Counted from the stretch's first letter, positions 8,638-16,991 are shown. The stretch: 64,000 nt of DNA from Pseudonocardia sp. (GCA_025869365.1 JAOZVV010000196.1:1-64000); one strand, 5' to 3'. Translations and numbers: made by a program. The notes: generated by a model from the sequence alone, not told the origin.

Positions 8638-9339
8638 TCAGCCCATGTCCTCCGTGAAACGCAGCCTGCGTGCCACGACGTCCCTGGCGACCTCGACGAG
8701 GAGCCGACGTTCGGCGAACGCGTACGCCCTCATCCGCGCCAGGGCGACTACAGGGTCCACCCCCAGCTGCGCGAGCACCATCCCCGTGGCCTGATGAACC
8801 TCGTAGTGGGTGCCGGATCCCTCGTCCGGCCACCCGTCGGCGTCGTCCCCGCCCACCGGTGCGGTGAGCCGCCCGATGACCAGGAGCGCCGCGAGGTCGA
8901 CCGCCCGGAGGAGGTCCGTGTACTGCGCCGGGAGCAGCCCACCCGGGCTGGTGCGGTAGAGGTCCAGGACCCCGAGGTTGACCGCCCCCCACTGCAGGGG
9001 CAGGGCGAAGAGCGCGCCGATCGTGGCCCGCTCCGCGACCGCCGCGGCGAACACGGGCCAGCGCTCCGACTCGGTGCCGCGGGTCAGGTCCGGGACCAGC
9101 ACCGGGGCTCCCGACCTGGCCGCCTCGACGCAGGCACCGTCGTTGAGCGAGAACTGCAGCTCCTCGAGCAGCTCCGCCGTCGGGTCCGACGCCCAGAGAG
9201 TCACCCGGGCCGGCTCCGCCGTGAGCACGGACAGCGCGGCGCCGTCGACATCCAGCTCGTCCACGCAGGCGCGGCAGAGGCGTTCCGCGAAGACCCGCTG
9301 GTCCGCGTCCGCGGCGCCACCCAGCACCGCACGCGTCAC
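8638..9339 (-). CDS. GAF-ANTAR domain regulator (first of a pair)
   Basis: I chose GTG 9339 (VTRAVLGGAADADQRVFAER), giving 233 residues, because the longer frame begins with low-complexity Ser/Arg sequence. The GAF domain covers about 15-155 (VDGAALSVLTAE, SLNDGACVEAARSG, ALPLQWGAVNLGVLDLY). The ANTAR-like end (THYEVHQATGMVLAQLGVD, ALARMRAYAFAE) keeps the VHQATGMV variant common in actinobacterial ANTAR proteins. Its TGA is followed within 1 base by a possible GTG of the next GAF-ANTAR gene, so the two may be translationally coupled. This suggests paired sensing or heterodimerisation. Targets cannot be named. Confidence 0.88.
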   Translation of the reverse strand: MTRAVLGGAADADQRVFAERLCRACVDELDVDGAALSVLTAEPARVTLWASDPTAELLEELQFSLNDGACVEAARSGAPVLVPDLTRGTESERWPVFAAAVAERATIGALFALPLQWGAVNLGVLDLYRTSPGGLLPAQYTDLLRAVDLAALLVIGRLTAPVGGDDADGWPDEGSGTHYEVHQATGMVLAQLGVDPVVALARMRAYAFAERRLLVEVARDVVARRLRFTEDMG

Positions 9340-9526
9340 CGCACCCGTCTCACCCACGGCGGGACGCGATCGGCTGCATGAGCACTTCGAGGAACGGGCG
9401 GATGACGACGAGCCTTCCCGGCGCGGGTGCGGAGGCACGGTGCGCGACAGGGGCCGAATCGTGCGCCGGACGGAGGCAGACTACATCTATCCGGCCGGGC
9501 GCGGGCGTACCGGAGCCGGCCACGGG

Positions 9527-10609
9527 TCACGCCCGGTACCGGCGCACCATCGGGCAGGAGAACGGGTCCCGTTCCGCCAGCCCGACGGCGTTGAGGTAGC
9601 GCACGACGATGCCGTACGAGGTCCACAACCCGGTCTCGGTGTAGGCGATCCCGTTCTGCCGGCAGTAGGCGCGGACGAACGGCTGGGCATGGCGCAGGTT
9701 CGGCCGCGCCATGCTCGGGAAGAGATGGTGCTCGATCTGGTAGTTGAGCCCGCCCATCATGAAGTCCGTGAGCACGCCGCCGCGGATGTTGCGGGACATC
9801 AGGACCTGGCGGCGCAGGAAGTCCACCCGTGCCGTGGCGGGCACCAGCGGCATGCCCTTGTGGTTCGGGGCGAACGAGCCGCCGAGCAGGACCCCGAACA
9901 CCGCCAGCTGCAGGGCGGCGAAGACGAGTGCCATCAACGGCGGCAGGAAGACCAGCAGCAGCGCGGCGTACCCGCCGAGGCGGACCGCGATGAACGCCAG
10001 CTCCACCAGCCGGTGTGTCCGGGTCCGGTCCTGCAGCAGCGTCGCCACGCTGGCGACGTGCAACGCGGCGCCCTCGAAGGTCAGCAGCGGGAAGAAGGCC
10101 CAACCCTGCCGGCGGGTGAACCAGGCGGCCGCGCCGGTCCGCGGAGCGGCGTCGGCGGGGGTGAAGGCCAGCACGCCGTTGGCGATGTCCGGGTCCTTCC
10201 CCTCCTGGTTGGGGGCGTTGTGGTGCTTGGTGTGCTTGCCCATCCACCAGCTGTAGCTCAGGCCCGCGAACAGCCCGGACACCACCCGCGCCGACCAGAT
10301 GTTCCACCGCGGCGAGGCGAAGACCTGACGGTGCGCGAGATCGTGGCCGAGGAAGCCGAACTGGGCGTTGACCACCGCGAGCGCCACCGCCGGGACCAGC
10401 TGCCACCACGAGTTCCCGATGAGAACGATCGCGGTGATGACGAGGCCGAACACCATCGCGGCGGCGGAGAGCCGGACCCAGTACCAGCCCTGCCTGCGCT
10501 CGAGGAGGCCCTGCTCGCGGATCGTGCGGGCGAGCGGGGTGTAGAGGCTGGCCGGTGTGGACCGGGCCCGGCGTGTGGCCACGGCGGGCGCGGAGGGGGT
10601 GGTGGTCAC
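9527..10609 (-). CDS. Membrane fatty acid desaturase
   Basis: The start is taken as GTG 10609 with GAGGAG just upstream, giving 360 residues. The three histidine boxes of membrane di-iron acyl desaturases are present: HDLAH (first), HTKHH (second) and QIEHH (third, in GGLNYQIEHHLFPSM). Four or more hydrophobic segments surround them. The QxxHH third box is typical of front-end or acyl-lipid desaturases acting on membrane lipids. Electrons would come from a ferredoxin or flavodoxin system, none of which is adjacent. The gene is a single transcription unit and may adjust membrane fluidity. Confidence 0.92.
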   Translation of the reverse strand: MTTTPSAPAVATRRARSTPASLYTPLARTIREQGLLERRQGWYWVRLSAAAMVFGLVITAIVLIGNSWWQLVPAVALAVVNAQFGFLGHDLAHRQVFASPRWNIWSARVVSGLFAGLSYSWWMGKHTKHHNAPNQEGKDPDIANGVLAFTPADAAPRTGAAAWFTRRQGWAFFPLLTFEGAALHVASVATLLQDRTRTHRLVELAFIAVRLGGYAALLLVFLPPLMALVFAALQLAVFGVLLGGSFAPNHKGMPLVPATARVDFLRRQVLMSRNIRGGVLTDFMMGGLNYQIEHHLFPSMARPNLRHAQPFVRAYCRQNGIAYTETGLWTSYGIVVRYLNAVGLAERDPFSCPMVRRYRA

Positions 10610-10767
10610 GAGCTCCTCGATGCGGAGGAAGGGACACGACGAGTCGACGTCGTGCTCTGATCCGCCGAGGTCAGGAGCGGCGGAGGACGGTCCGGGCGCG
10701 CGGTCGGCGATCCTCGTCCTCCCCCCGCGAGAGTAGCCGTACCCGCCCGGCTCCGCGGGGTGACCGG

Positions 10768-11736
10768 TCAGGGCACGAGCGCGATCTTCCCGGTGACGGC
10801 CCGGTCCGCGAACTGCTGCAACGCCGTCGCCGCCTCGGCGAGCGGGTGGACCCGCGGCGTGGGCGGGTGCAGCTCGCCGCGGGAGATCCGGCCGAGGACG
10901 TCCGCGACCAGCCCGGTCGCCGCGTCGCCGTCGGCGCGGGCCCAGTCCCCCCAGTCGACGCCGACGATCGCGCGGTTGCGCAGCAGGACGATGTTGGCCG
11001 GGAGCCGCGGGATCTCCCCGGAGGCGAAGCCGAGCACGCAGAACCGGCCGCCGGCGCCCAGGGCCCGCAGCGCGGACTCGCTCGCGGGGCCCCCGACGGG
11101 GTCGATCACGACGTCCGCCCCGCCGCCGGTCGCGGCACGGATGCCGTCCTTGAGGTCCGTGTAGTCGATCGCCGTCTCGGCGCCCGCCGCCAGCGCGGCG
11201 CGGCGCTTGTCCTGCGACGAGGCGACGGCGAGGACCCGTCCGCCGAGGCTGCGCGCGACGTCGACCGCGGCCAGGCCGATCCCGCCGCCGGCGCCGAGGA
11301 CGACCACCCACTCCCCCGGCGAGATCGACACGCGGTGGGTGACGCCGAACACCAGCGTGGAGTAGCTCTCGATCGCGGTCACCGCCGTCGTCGCGGTCAC
11401 CCCCGGGGGGAGCGGCACGGTGGAGCGCGCGGGCAGGACCAGGTGCGAGGTGTAGCCGCCGAAGCCCAGGACGAGCCCCGCGACGGGCGTCCCGACCGCG
11501 GGGGAGGCCACGTCGTCGCCCACGGCGACCACCCGGCCGGCGACCGTCGATCCCGGGGTGAAGGGCAACGGCGGCCGGACCTGGTAGAGCCCGCGCACGA
11601 TCAGCCCGTCGACGAAGCTCACCCCGGCCGCCTCGACCTCGACGAGGACCTCCCCCGGCCCGGGCGAGGGGGTCTCCTCCTCGACCAGTTCGAGATCCGC
11701 CACGTCGCCGAAGGCCGTACACACCACGCGCTGCAT
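10768..11736 (-). CDS. NADPH:quinone oxidoreductase family (MDR) protein
   Basis: ATG 11736 (MQRVVCTAFGD) begins a 322-residue zinc-free medium-chain dehydrogenase. Signatures are AAGVSFVDGLIVRGLYQ and PPLPFTPGSTVAGRVVAVG in the catalytic domain, then the Rossmann loop VVLGAGGGIGLAAVDVA and VIDPVGG. Zinc ligands are absent, as expected for the quinone oxidoreductase branch. Such enzymes reduce quinones or enones with NADPH in the cytoplasm. The upstream divergent region (11737-11908) also serves a small basic protein gene. The physiological substrate is unknown. Confidence 0.88.
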   Translation of the reverse strand: MQRVVCTAFGDVADLELVEEETPSPGPGEVLVEVEAAGVSFVDGLIVRGLYQVRPPLPFTPGSTVAGRVVAVGDDVASPAVGTPVAGLVLGFGGYTSHLVLPARSTVPLPPGVTATTAVTAIESYSTLVFGVTHRVSISPGEWVVVLGAGGGIGLAAVDVARSLGGRVLAVASSQDKRRAALAAGAETAIDYTDLKDGIRAATGGGADVVIDPVGGPASESALRALGAGGRFCVLGFASGEIPRLPANIVLLRNRAIVGVDWGDWARADGDAATGLVADVLGRISRGELHPPTPRVHPLAEAATALQQFADRAVTGKIALVP

Positions 11737-11908
11737 GGCCCCACCTTCGCCGATCACCCGACCGCGGGCGACCCCGACCCCGCATGGCCGATGCGCGCGG
11801 CCGGGGATCGGAGGAGAGTCGGTACGGGTCCCCCGGGACCCGCTCGGCCCGCGCCGTCCGGCGCGCCACCGGGCGTGGCACACCGCCACGCGAACCGAGG
11901 AGCTGAGC

Positions 11909-12034
11909 ATGTCCGACAAGTCCCCGCGCCAGTCCAGCAGCAAGAAGTCCGGCAAGACCCTCAAGCAGAAGCGGGCGGACAAGAGGTCCTCCGCCGAGAC
12001 CCCGACCATCATCCCCACCCGCCGCGGCAAGTAG
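11909..12034 (+). CDS. Small highly basic conserved protein (41 aa)
   Basis: ATG 11909 follows CGAGGAG at 8-base spacing, a strong ribosome site. The 41-residue product (MSDKSPRQSSSKKSGKTLKQ onward, ending RRGK) is very rich in Lys, Arg and Ser with no hydrophobic core, so it is probably disordered. Similar short Ser/Lys-rich proteins with a KKSGKxLKxKRAxKR motif are widespread in actinobacteria; I recall them as uncharacterised. It sits first in a small co-directional cluster with a CxxC protein and another small protein. Nucleic-acid binding is plausible but unproven. Confidence 0.75.
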   Translation: MSDKSPRQSSSKKSGKTLKQKRADKRSSAETPTIIPTRRGK

Positions 12035-12055
12035 CTCCCTGCGAAACTGGGCGAC

Positions 12056-12235
12056 GTGACCGAACCCGAGGACACGTCGACCGCGCTTCCCCAGACCTGC
12101 GTCCGCTGCGGGCGGCTCGCGCTGCTGCGGATCGTCGGCCACTGCGGGACCTGCGCCGGGGACATGAACCTGCGCCATCCCGACGAGTACGCGGCGTGGC
12201 GGGCCGAGGTGAAGAAGGAGTACGGCGCCAAGTGA
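12056..12235 (+). CDS. 59-aa zinc-ribbon-like small protein
   Basis: A GTG at 12056, 21 bases after the preceding stop, opens a 60-codon frame ending in TGA at 12233. The product contains TCVRCGRLALL and HCGTCAGD, two CxxC knuckles about 14 residues apart that could bind one zinc. An acidic/basic helical tail follows (DEYAAWRAEVKKEYGAK). No strong Shine-Dalgarno is visible (CTGGGCGAC). The frame, GC3 pattern and paired knuckles argue for a real gene that is easily missed because of its size. Function unknown; small zinc-ribbon proteins often contact RNA or ribosomes. Confidence 0.6.
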   Translation: MTEPEDTSTALPQTCVRCGRLALLRIVGHCGTCAGDMNLRHPDEYAAWRAEVKKEYGAK

Positions 12236-12314
12236 CCGGGCCGATCCGCGACACGACACGTCCTTCCGGCCCGGAGAGCTTGTCCCCGCCGCCGCGGCAC
12301 GTCACGCTCCTCGG

Positions 12315-12653
12315 GTGAGTGAGAAGATGGTTGCCCTTCACCTCGACGACGCGGGCCTGGCGGCGGACCTCCCGCGCCCGGAGGCCCCGCAGGACCAGAT
12401 CCAGGACGTGCCGTTCCGCCCGGTGCAGTTCCGGGACGACGACCTCCCCACCGCCCTCGAACGCTCGGCGCAGTGGTTGCGCAGGGCCCAGGAGTGGCTG
12501 GGCGAACCGGTCGACGTCATCGCGATCCACCTCGACTACGACGACCGTAAGGGTTCGCCGTACTACGAGGTCAAGCTGCTCTGCAACGACGAGGACCTGG
12601 CCGGTGCCCCGCTGGCGATCAGGCAGGCCGGCGCCCAGGCCCTCCAGGAGTAG
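12315..12653 (+). CDS. Conserved hypothetical protein (112 aa)
   Basis: The product is 112 residues from GTG 12315, or 108 from ATG 12327. It is acidic, with a predicted helix (LPTALERSAQWLRRAQEWL) followed by strands (VDVIAIHLDYDDRKGSPYYEVKLLC). No catalytic motif is visible and I do not recognise the family. It is the last of three small co-directional genes (11909-12653) and ends facing the SDR gene across a C-rich hairpin. Confidence 0.6.
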   Translation: MSEKMVALHLDDAGLAADLPRPEAPQDQIQDVPFRPVQFRDDDLPTALERSAQWLRRAQEWLGEPVDVIAIHLDYDDRKGSPYYEVKLLCNDEDLAGAPLAIRQAGAQALQE

Positions 12654-12665
12654 GTGCTGCGGGCC

Positions 12666-12695
12666 GGGCGGGGGCCCGCCCCCCCCGCCCCCCCC
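12666..12695. terminator. Hairpin plus two C8 tracts between convergent genes
   Basis: GGGCGG / CCGCCC (12666-12671 and 12676-12681) form a short stem. Two runs of eight C (12679-12686 and 12688-12695) follow, directly abutting the stop codon of the SDR gene. On the minus-strand transcript this gives G8-C-G8-CGGG, able to form a G-quadruplex. It probably acts as a terminator for both convergent units. Confidence 0.45.
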
Positions 12696-12696
12696 G

Positions 12697-13533
12697 TCAC
12701 TTCACCAGGCAGCCCGCGTCGACCGGGAGCGTGACGCCGGTGATGTAGCGCGCCTCGTCCGAGGCCAGGAACAGCACCGCGTTGCTGATGTCCACCGGAT
12801 CGACCCACGGGATCGGCAGGGCGTTCATCGACTGCGAGATCGGGGCGAAGTCCTCCCGGGTCGGGTTCTCGACGTCCGGGGCGAAGAGCCGGAACGCCGC
12901 GTCGTTCATGATCATCGGCGTGTCCACCTGCGTGGGGTGCACGCTGTTCACCCGGATCCGCTCGGGCGCGAGCTCCACCGCGAGGGTCCGCATGAGGCCC
13001 ACGACCCCGTGCTTCGCCGAGACGTAGTGCCCGATGTTGGCGTAGGCCTTCAGCCCGGCCGCGGAGCTGGTGAGGACGAGCGAGCCCCCACGGCCGCCGG
13101 CCAGCAGGTGCGGCACCGTCACCTTGCAGGTGTGCCACACACCGGTCAGGTTGATGTCGATCATCTGCTGCCAGATGTCCTCGGGCATCTCGTGCGTCCG
13201 GTGCGGCGCGGACCCGATCCCCGCGTTCGCGCAGACGATGTCCAGCCGGCCGAGCTCGGCCACCGCCGGGTCGACGCCCGCGCGCAGCGCCTCGACGTCC
13301 CGCACGTCGGCGACGATCGACACGATCCGCCGGTCCAGCGCCTCCACCAGCGCGACGGTCTCGGCCATCTCCTCCGCCGTGCCGGTGCGGTACGGCATGC
13401 CCTCGACCTGCTCGGTGATGTCGACGGCGATGATGTCCGCGCCCTCCTCGGCCAGCCGTACCGCATGGCTGCGGCCCTGTCCCCGCGCCGCGCCCGTCAC
13501 GAGGGCGACCTTGCCCTCGACCCGTCCTGCCAT
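12697..13533 (-). CDS. Mycofactocin-coupled SDR family oxidoreductase
   Basis: ATG 13533 has GGGAG 5 bases upstream; the 278-residue product starts MAGRVEGKVALVTGAARGQG. The GARGQGRSHA glycine motif, the insertion after the second strand (DITEQVEGMPYRTGTAEEMAETV), NAG (CANAGIG), Ser (LTSSAAG) and YxxxK (YVSAK) follow the layout of the mycofactocin-coupled SDRs. These hold NAD non-exchangeably and pass hydride to mycofactocin. Mycobacterial carveol dehydrogenase belongs to this group. It is the last gene of a four-gene minus-strand operon, suggesting an alcohol-oxidation step. Mycofactocin biosynthesis genes are not in the window. Confidence 0.87.
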   Translation of the reverse strand: MAGRVEGKVALVTGAARGQGRSHAVRLAEEGADIIAVDITEQVEGMPYRTGTAEEMAETVALVEALDRRIVSIVADVRDVEALRAGVDPAVAELGRLDIVCANAGIGSAPHRTHEMPEDIWQQMIDINLTGVWHTCKVTVPHLLAGGRGGSLVLTSSAAGLKAYANIGHYVSAKHGVVGLMRTLAVELAPERIRVNSVHPTQVDTPMIMNDAAFRLFAPDVENPTREDFAPISQSMNALPIPWVDPVDISNAVLFLASDEARYITGVTLPVDAGCLVK

Positions 13534-13586
13534 GATCGCTCCCAACCGGGGGTCCGCGACCGCGCCGGTGCGGCCGCCTCACAGGT

Positions 13587-14321
13587 CTAACGGGCCGTGT
13601 AGCCGCCGTCCACCGTGTAGTAGGCGCCGGTCACGAACGACGCGGACGGCGAGACGAGGAACCCGACGACCGCGGCCACCTCCTCCGCCTCCCCCAGCCT
13701 GCCGACCGGGTGGCGGCCGAGCAGCTCCTCGTGCGCCTCCGGGGTGCGCTCGCTGAGCAGCGGGGTGTCGATGAAGCCCGGGCCGACGGCGTTGACCCGG
13801 ATCCCGGTCTGCGCGTAGTCCAGGGCGGTCGTCCGGGTGAGGCCGACGACGGCGTGCTTCGAGGCGACGTACGCCGCGGCTCCCGGGACGGCCACGCTGC
13901 CCAGGATCGACGCCATGTTCACGATCGCGCCCTCCCCCGACGGAGCCATGACCGCGAGCTCCGCGCGCAGGCAGAGGAACACCCCGTCGAGGTTGACGGC
14001 GAGGACCTGCCGCCAGGTGTCGAACTCCGTCTCCCCGGTCGGGACGCCGGAACCGGTGTTGATCCCCGCGTTGTTGACCGCGATGTGCAGGCCGCCGAAC
14101 TCCCCGACGGCCGTCTCGATCATGTCCGTGACCTGCGCCGGATCGGTGACGTCCGCGACGACGGCGAGCCCGCCGACCTCGTCGGCGATCTTCCGTGCGC
14201 CGGCCTCGTCCCGGTCCGCGACCACGACCCGCGCACCGCGGGCGGCCAGCAGCCGCGAGACCGCTGCACCGATCCCGGACCCCCCGCCCGTGACGAGCGC
14301 AACCTTGTCCGCCAGCTCCAT
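13587..14321 (-). CDS. SDR family oxidoreductase (classical)
   Basis: ATG 14321 with AGGGGGA upstream begins MELADKVALVTGGGSGIGAA, a textbook TGxxxGxG cofactor loop. NNAG, Ser (NMASILGS) and YVASK form the catalytic set, and the C-terminus DGGYTAR is typical. The 244-residue length fits 3-oxoacyl-reductase or glucose-dehydrogenase-like SDRs. VADRDEAG (acidic residue after strand 2) favours NAD over NADP. It lies 20 bases after the MBL hydrolase and 53 bases before the second SDR, so the two dehydrogenases probably act on successive intermediates of one pathway. Confidence 0.88.
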   Translation of the reverse strand: MELADKVALVTGGGSGIGAAVSRLLAARGARVVVADRDEAGARKIADEVGGLAVVADVTDPAQVTDMIETAVGEFGGLHIAVNNAGINTGSGVPTGETEFDTWRQVLAVNLDGVFLCLRAELAVMAPSGEGAIVNMASILGSVAVPGAAAYVASKHAVVGLTRTTALDYAQTGIRVNAVGPGFIDTPLLSERTPEAHEELLGRHPVGRLGEAEEVAAVVGFLVSPSASFVTGAYYTVDGGYTAR

Positions 14322-14341
14322 CGCCGTCCCCCTGCTCGTGG

Positions 14342-15235
14342 TCAGATCTCGAACCGGTACGCCGCACCGTCGCGCACGATGTGCCCGCCGGTGGGGTCCG
14401 GGAAATGGGTGCCGAGCACGAGCGTGCCCGTGTCCGCGAAGGCCTCCAGGAACTTCTCCCGGGCCGCGGTGCCCTCCGCCTGGTCGCAGTCCAGCATGGA
14501 CGTCCAGCGGGGGCGCGCGATCTGGCACGGGAAGTGCACCAGGTCTCCGGTGATCACGGCGGACTCCCCGCCGCTCTCGATCAGGACGCTGGCGTGGCCC
14601 GGGGTGTGCCCGTGCGTCGGCAGGAGCCGGACGGAGGAGTCCACGCGGGCGTCCGGCTCGACGAGATCCACCTGACCGGCGTCCAGGACCGGTGCCACGG
14701 AGTCCGTCCAGACCGCGGCGACGTCGGTCATCGCGCGGAGCCAGCCGGGCCGGTCGTCGTCCGTGCGCGCCGCCTGCGCCTGCCAGTGTTCGAGGTCCGC
14801 CCGCACCATCAGGTGTCTGGCCTGCGGGAACGTCGGGACCCAGGCGCCGTCGACGAGCACGGTGTTCCAGCCGACGTGGTCGATGTGCAGGTGGGTGTGG
14901 ATCACCCGCTGCACGCTCCCGGGTGGCCAGCCGGCCGCGCGCAGGTCGTCGAGGAAGCCGGTGCGCAACCCGCTCCAGTGCGGGACCGCACGCGGCTTGT
15001 CGTTGCCGAGGCCGGTGTCGACGACGATCCGCGTCTGCGGGGTCTCGACCAGGAACGAGTGGATGCTCATCCGCATCAGCCCGTCGGGCGTCAGGAAGTC
15101 CGGGACGAGCCAGGGCAGGTCCGCGAGATCGGTCGGCTCGAGGCCGGAGATCCCCGCGCGCGCCGGCGGCACGGCGTCCTCGAGCTCGACGATCTTCGTG
15201 ATCGTCACGTCGCCGACCTGCCACGTCCGCGTCAC
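14342..15235 (-). CDS. MBL-fold metallo-hydrolase
   Basis: The start is GTG 15235, overlapping the preceding stop by 4 bases (GTGA), so translation is coupled. The 297-residue product carries the metal-binding THLHIDHVGWN signature, then LLPTHGHTPGH, TGDLVHFP and a late GTHFPDPTGGH, supplying the His/Asp ligands of a dinuclear zinc site. The subtype resembles N-acyl-homoserine-lactonase or methyl-parathion-hydrolase-like family members with an extra N-terminal segment. In this operon it probably hydrolyses a lactone, ester or thioester. The substrate is unassigned. Confidence 0.87.
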   Translation of the reverse strand: MTRTWQVGDVTITKIVELEDAVPPARAGISGLEPTDLADLPWLVPDFLTPDGLMRMSIHSFLVETPQTRIVVDTGLGNDKPRAVPHWSGLRTGFLDDLRAAGWPPGSVQRVIHTHLHIDHVGWNTVLVDGAWVPTFPQARHLMVRADLEHWQAQAARTDDDRPGWLRAMTDVAAVWTDSVAPVLDAGQVDLVEPDARVDSSVRLLPTHGHTPGHASVLIESGGESAVITGDLVHFPCQIARPRWTSMLDCDQAEGTAAREKFLEAFADTGTLVLGTHFPDPTGGHIVRDGAAYRFEI

Positions 15236-15792
15236 GGGCGGCGCCCCATCATCCCGAGCAGCTCCGCCCGGGCATCCGCTCCCGGCGGGACCTCCACCCT
15301 CGGCCCGATCACGCCCATCTCCCGGTACGTGTCCTCCATCGAGGTGAACCACTCCCGCAGCGCGGCGGCCGCCTCGGGATCGACGATCTCGTCCGCGCCG
15401 AGGGCGCGGGCCAGGTCCACGGCGTGCACGAGATGGTCCGCGGAGAGCTGCAGGGCGTACTCGCGGCTCGGGTAGTCCCCGAACGAGAGGTGCACGGTGC
15501 GGTCGAGCGCCCCGTCCGCGCTGATCGCGGCCACCGCGGCGGCCGCGGCCTCGTCGATCACGGCGACCGGGTCGTCGCCGAGCAGGTCGCCGTCGAAGCG
15601 GGTGCCGACCTCGGCGATCGTCGCCCCGCCGAAGAGCACCGGGGTCCAGCGCTCCTCGTAGGCGAGATGGTTGACCAGCGTGCGGACGTCCCAGCCCGGC
15701 AGCGGGCTCGGCTCCGCCCACCGGCCGTCGACGGCGTGCACGCGCGCGCTGAACTCGGCGCTGCACCTGGTGTAGATCTCCCGGACGTCCAC
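15232..15792 (-). CDS. DinB-like, mycothiol-type maleylpyruvate isomerase N-terminal domain protein
   Basis: A 186-residue protein from GTG 15792 (VDVREIYTRC). LPGWDVRTLVNHLAYEERW carries the conserved His of the DinB-2/MDMPI helical-bundle fold, and a later HLVHAVDLARALG supplies the second metal-ligand His region. The family includes mycothiol-dependent maleylpyruvate isomerase and mycothiol-S-transferases, which bind zinc. It is the promoter-proximal gene of the operon with the MBL hydrolase and two SDRs, so thiol-dependent detoxification or isomerisation is a fair guess. The start is uncertain because the ribosome site is weak. Confidence 0.72.
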   Translation of the reverse strand: MDVREIYTRCSAEFSARVHAVDGRWAEPSPLPGWDVRTLVNHLAYEERWTPVLFGGATIAEVGTRFDGDLLGDDPVAVIDEAAAAAVAAISADGALDRTVHLSFGDYPSREYALQLSADHLVHAVDLARALGADEIVDPEAAAALREWFTSMEDTYREMGVIGPRVEVPPGADARAELLGMMGRRP

Positions 15793-15840
15793 GCACCGAG
15801 CATGCTCGACGGACCGGCCCGGCGGAAGCATGCTGATCGC

Positions 15841-16926
15841 ATGACCATCGTCCCGGAAGACACCGCCGTGCCGGACCGCCGCAAGGTCCGCGAGTTCGCC
15901 CGCCACCTCTTCGGCGTCTACACCAGCGGCGTTCTCACGTTCATGATCGATCTCGGGCACCGCGCCGGCCTGTTCGACGCCGCGGCGGCCGGCCCCGCGG
16001 ACTCCGCCGGTCTCGCCGAGCGGGCCGGACTGCACGAGCGGTACGTCCGCGAGTGGCTCGGCGCGATGGTGACCGGCGGGATCATGACCTTCGACGCCGG
16101 GTCCGGGCGGTACACACTGCCGCCCGAGCACGCCGCGGCGCTGACCGGGGACGGCTCGAAGAACATGGCCCCGATGGCGGCGATGGTCCCGCTGCTGGGC
16201 CGCAACCTGGACGGCATCGAGGAGGCGTTCCGCAGCGGCGGGGGCGTCCCCTACGCGGCGTTCAGCCCGGACTTCACCGGCGTCATGGACCAGCTCAACC
16301 GGCGCCCGCTCGACGAGCTCCTGGTCGACGCCTGGCTCCCGCTCGTCCCCGGGCTCACCGAGCGGCTGACGGCCGGGGCGCGCGTCGCGGACGTCGGCTG
16401 CGGCACCGGGCACGCGCTCGTCCTCCTGGCGGCGGCCTTCCCGGCGTCGACCTTCACCGGCTACGACATCGCCGAGGACGCCCTCGACCGGGCCCGCGCC
16501 GAGGCCGCCGAGGCCGGGCTCACCAACGTGTCCTTCGAGGTCGCGGACGTCGCCGCGTTCCGCCCGGCCGAGCCCCTGGACGTCGTGTTCGCCATCGACG
16601 CGATCCACGACCAGGTCGATCCCGCCGCCGTCCTGCGGGGCATCCACGGCGCGCTGGTGCCGGGCGGCACGTTCGTCATGGTGGACATGGCCGCGTCCAG
16701 CGACCTGGAGGCGAACGTCGGCAACCCCTTCGCGGCCTGGATCTACTCGATCAGCACGCTGCACTGCATGACCGTCTCCCTGGCGCACGAGGGCGCCGGC
16801 CTCGGCGCGGCCTGGGGCCGCGAGCTCGCCGTCACGATGCTCGGGGAGGCGGGGTTCGGCGAGGTCACGGTGAACCCGGCCCCGGGCCAGGCCCTGAACC
16901 TCATCTACTCGACGCAGCGCCCCTGA
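15841..16926 (+). CDS. SAM-dependent class I methyltransferase with N-terminal winged-helix dimerisation domain
   Basis: A 361-residue protein from ATG 15841. Residues about 10-110 form a winged-helix-like domain (SAGLAERAGLHERYVREWLGAM), common in O-methyltransferases and in the SAM-dependent proteins related to Rv2258c. The Rossmann core has motif I VADVGCGTGHALVLLA (about residue 180) and motif VFAIDAIHDQVDP, where the DAIHD aspartate and histidine lie at the active site. A methyl acceptor cannot be named. It is divergent from the DinB-like operon with only 48 bases between starts, so the promoters must overlap. A long perfect hairpin follows. Confidence 0.85.
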   Translation: MTIVPEDTAVPDRRKVREFARHLFGVYTSGVLTFMIDLGHRAGLFDAAAAGPADSAGLAERAGLHERYVREWLGAMVTGGIMTFDAGSGRYTLPPEHAAALTGDGSKNMAPMAAMVPLLGRNLDGIEEAFRSGGGVPYAAFSPDFTGVMDQLNRRPLDELLVDAWLPLVPGLTERLTAGARVADVGCGTGHALVLLAAAFPASTFTGYDIAEDALDRARAEAAEAGLTNVSFEVADVAAFRPAEPLDVVFAIDAIHDQVDPAAVLRGIHGALVPGGTFVMVDMAASSDLEANVGNPFAAWIYSISTLHCMTVSLAHEGAGLGAAWGRELAVTMLGEAGFGEVTVNPAPGQALNLIYSTQRP

Positions 16927-16939
16927 TCCCGGCCCGACT

Positions 16940-16991
16940 GGCAGGAAAGCCACCGTCACGCCAGGTTCTGGCGTGCGGTGGCTTTCCTGCC
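16940..16991. terminator. Long near-perfect hairpin between convergent genes
   Basis: The left arm GGCAGGAAAGCCACCG plus CACGCCA (16940-16963, one bulged T at 16956) pairs with TGGCGTG plus CGGTGGCTTTCCTGCC (16969-16991) around the loop GGTTC. The stem is 23 bp. It sits 14 bases after the methyltransferase and 18 bases before the end of the opposite gene, as expected for a bidirectional terminator. It has no U-tract. Confidence 0.7.
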
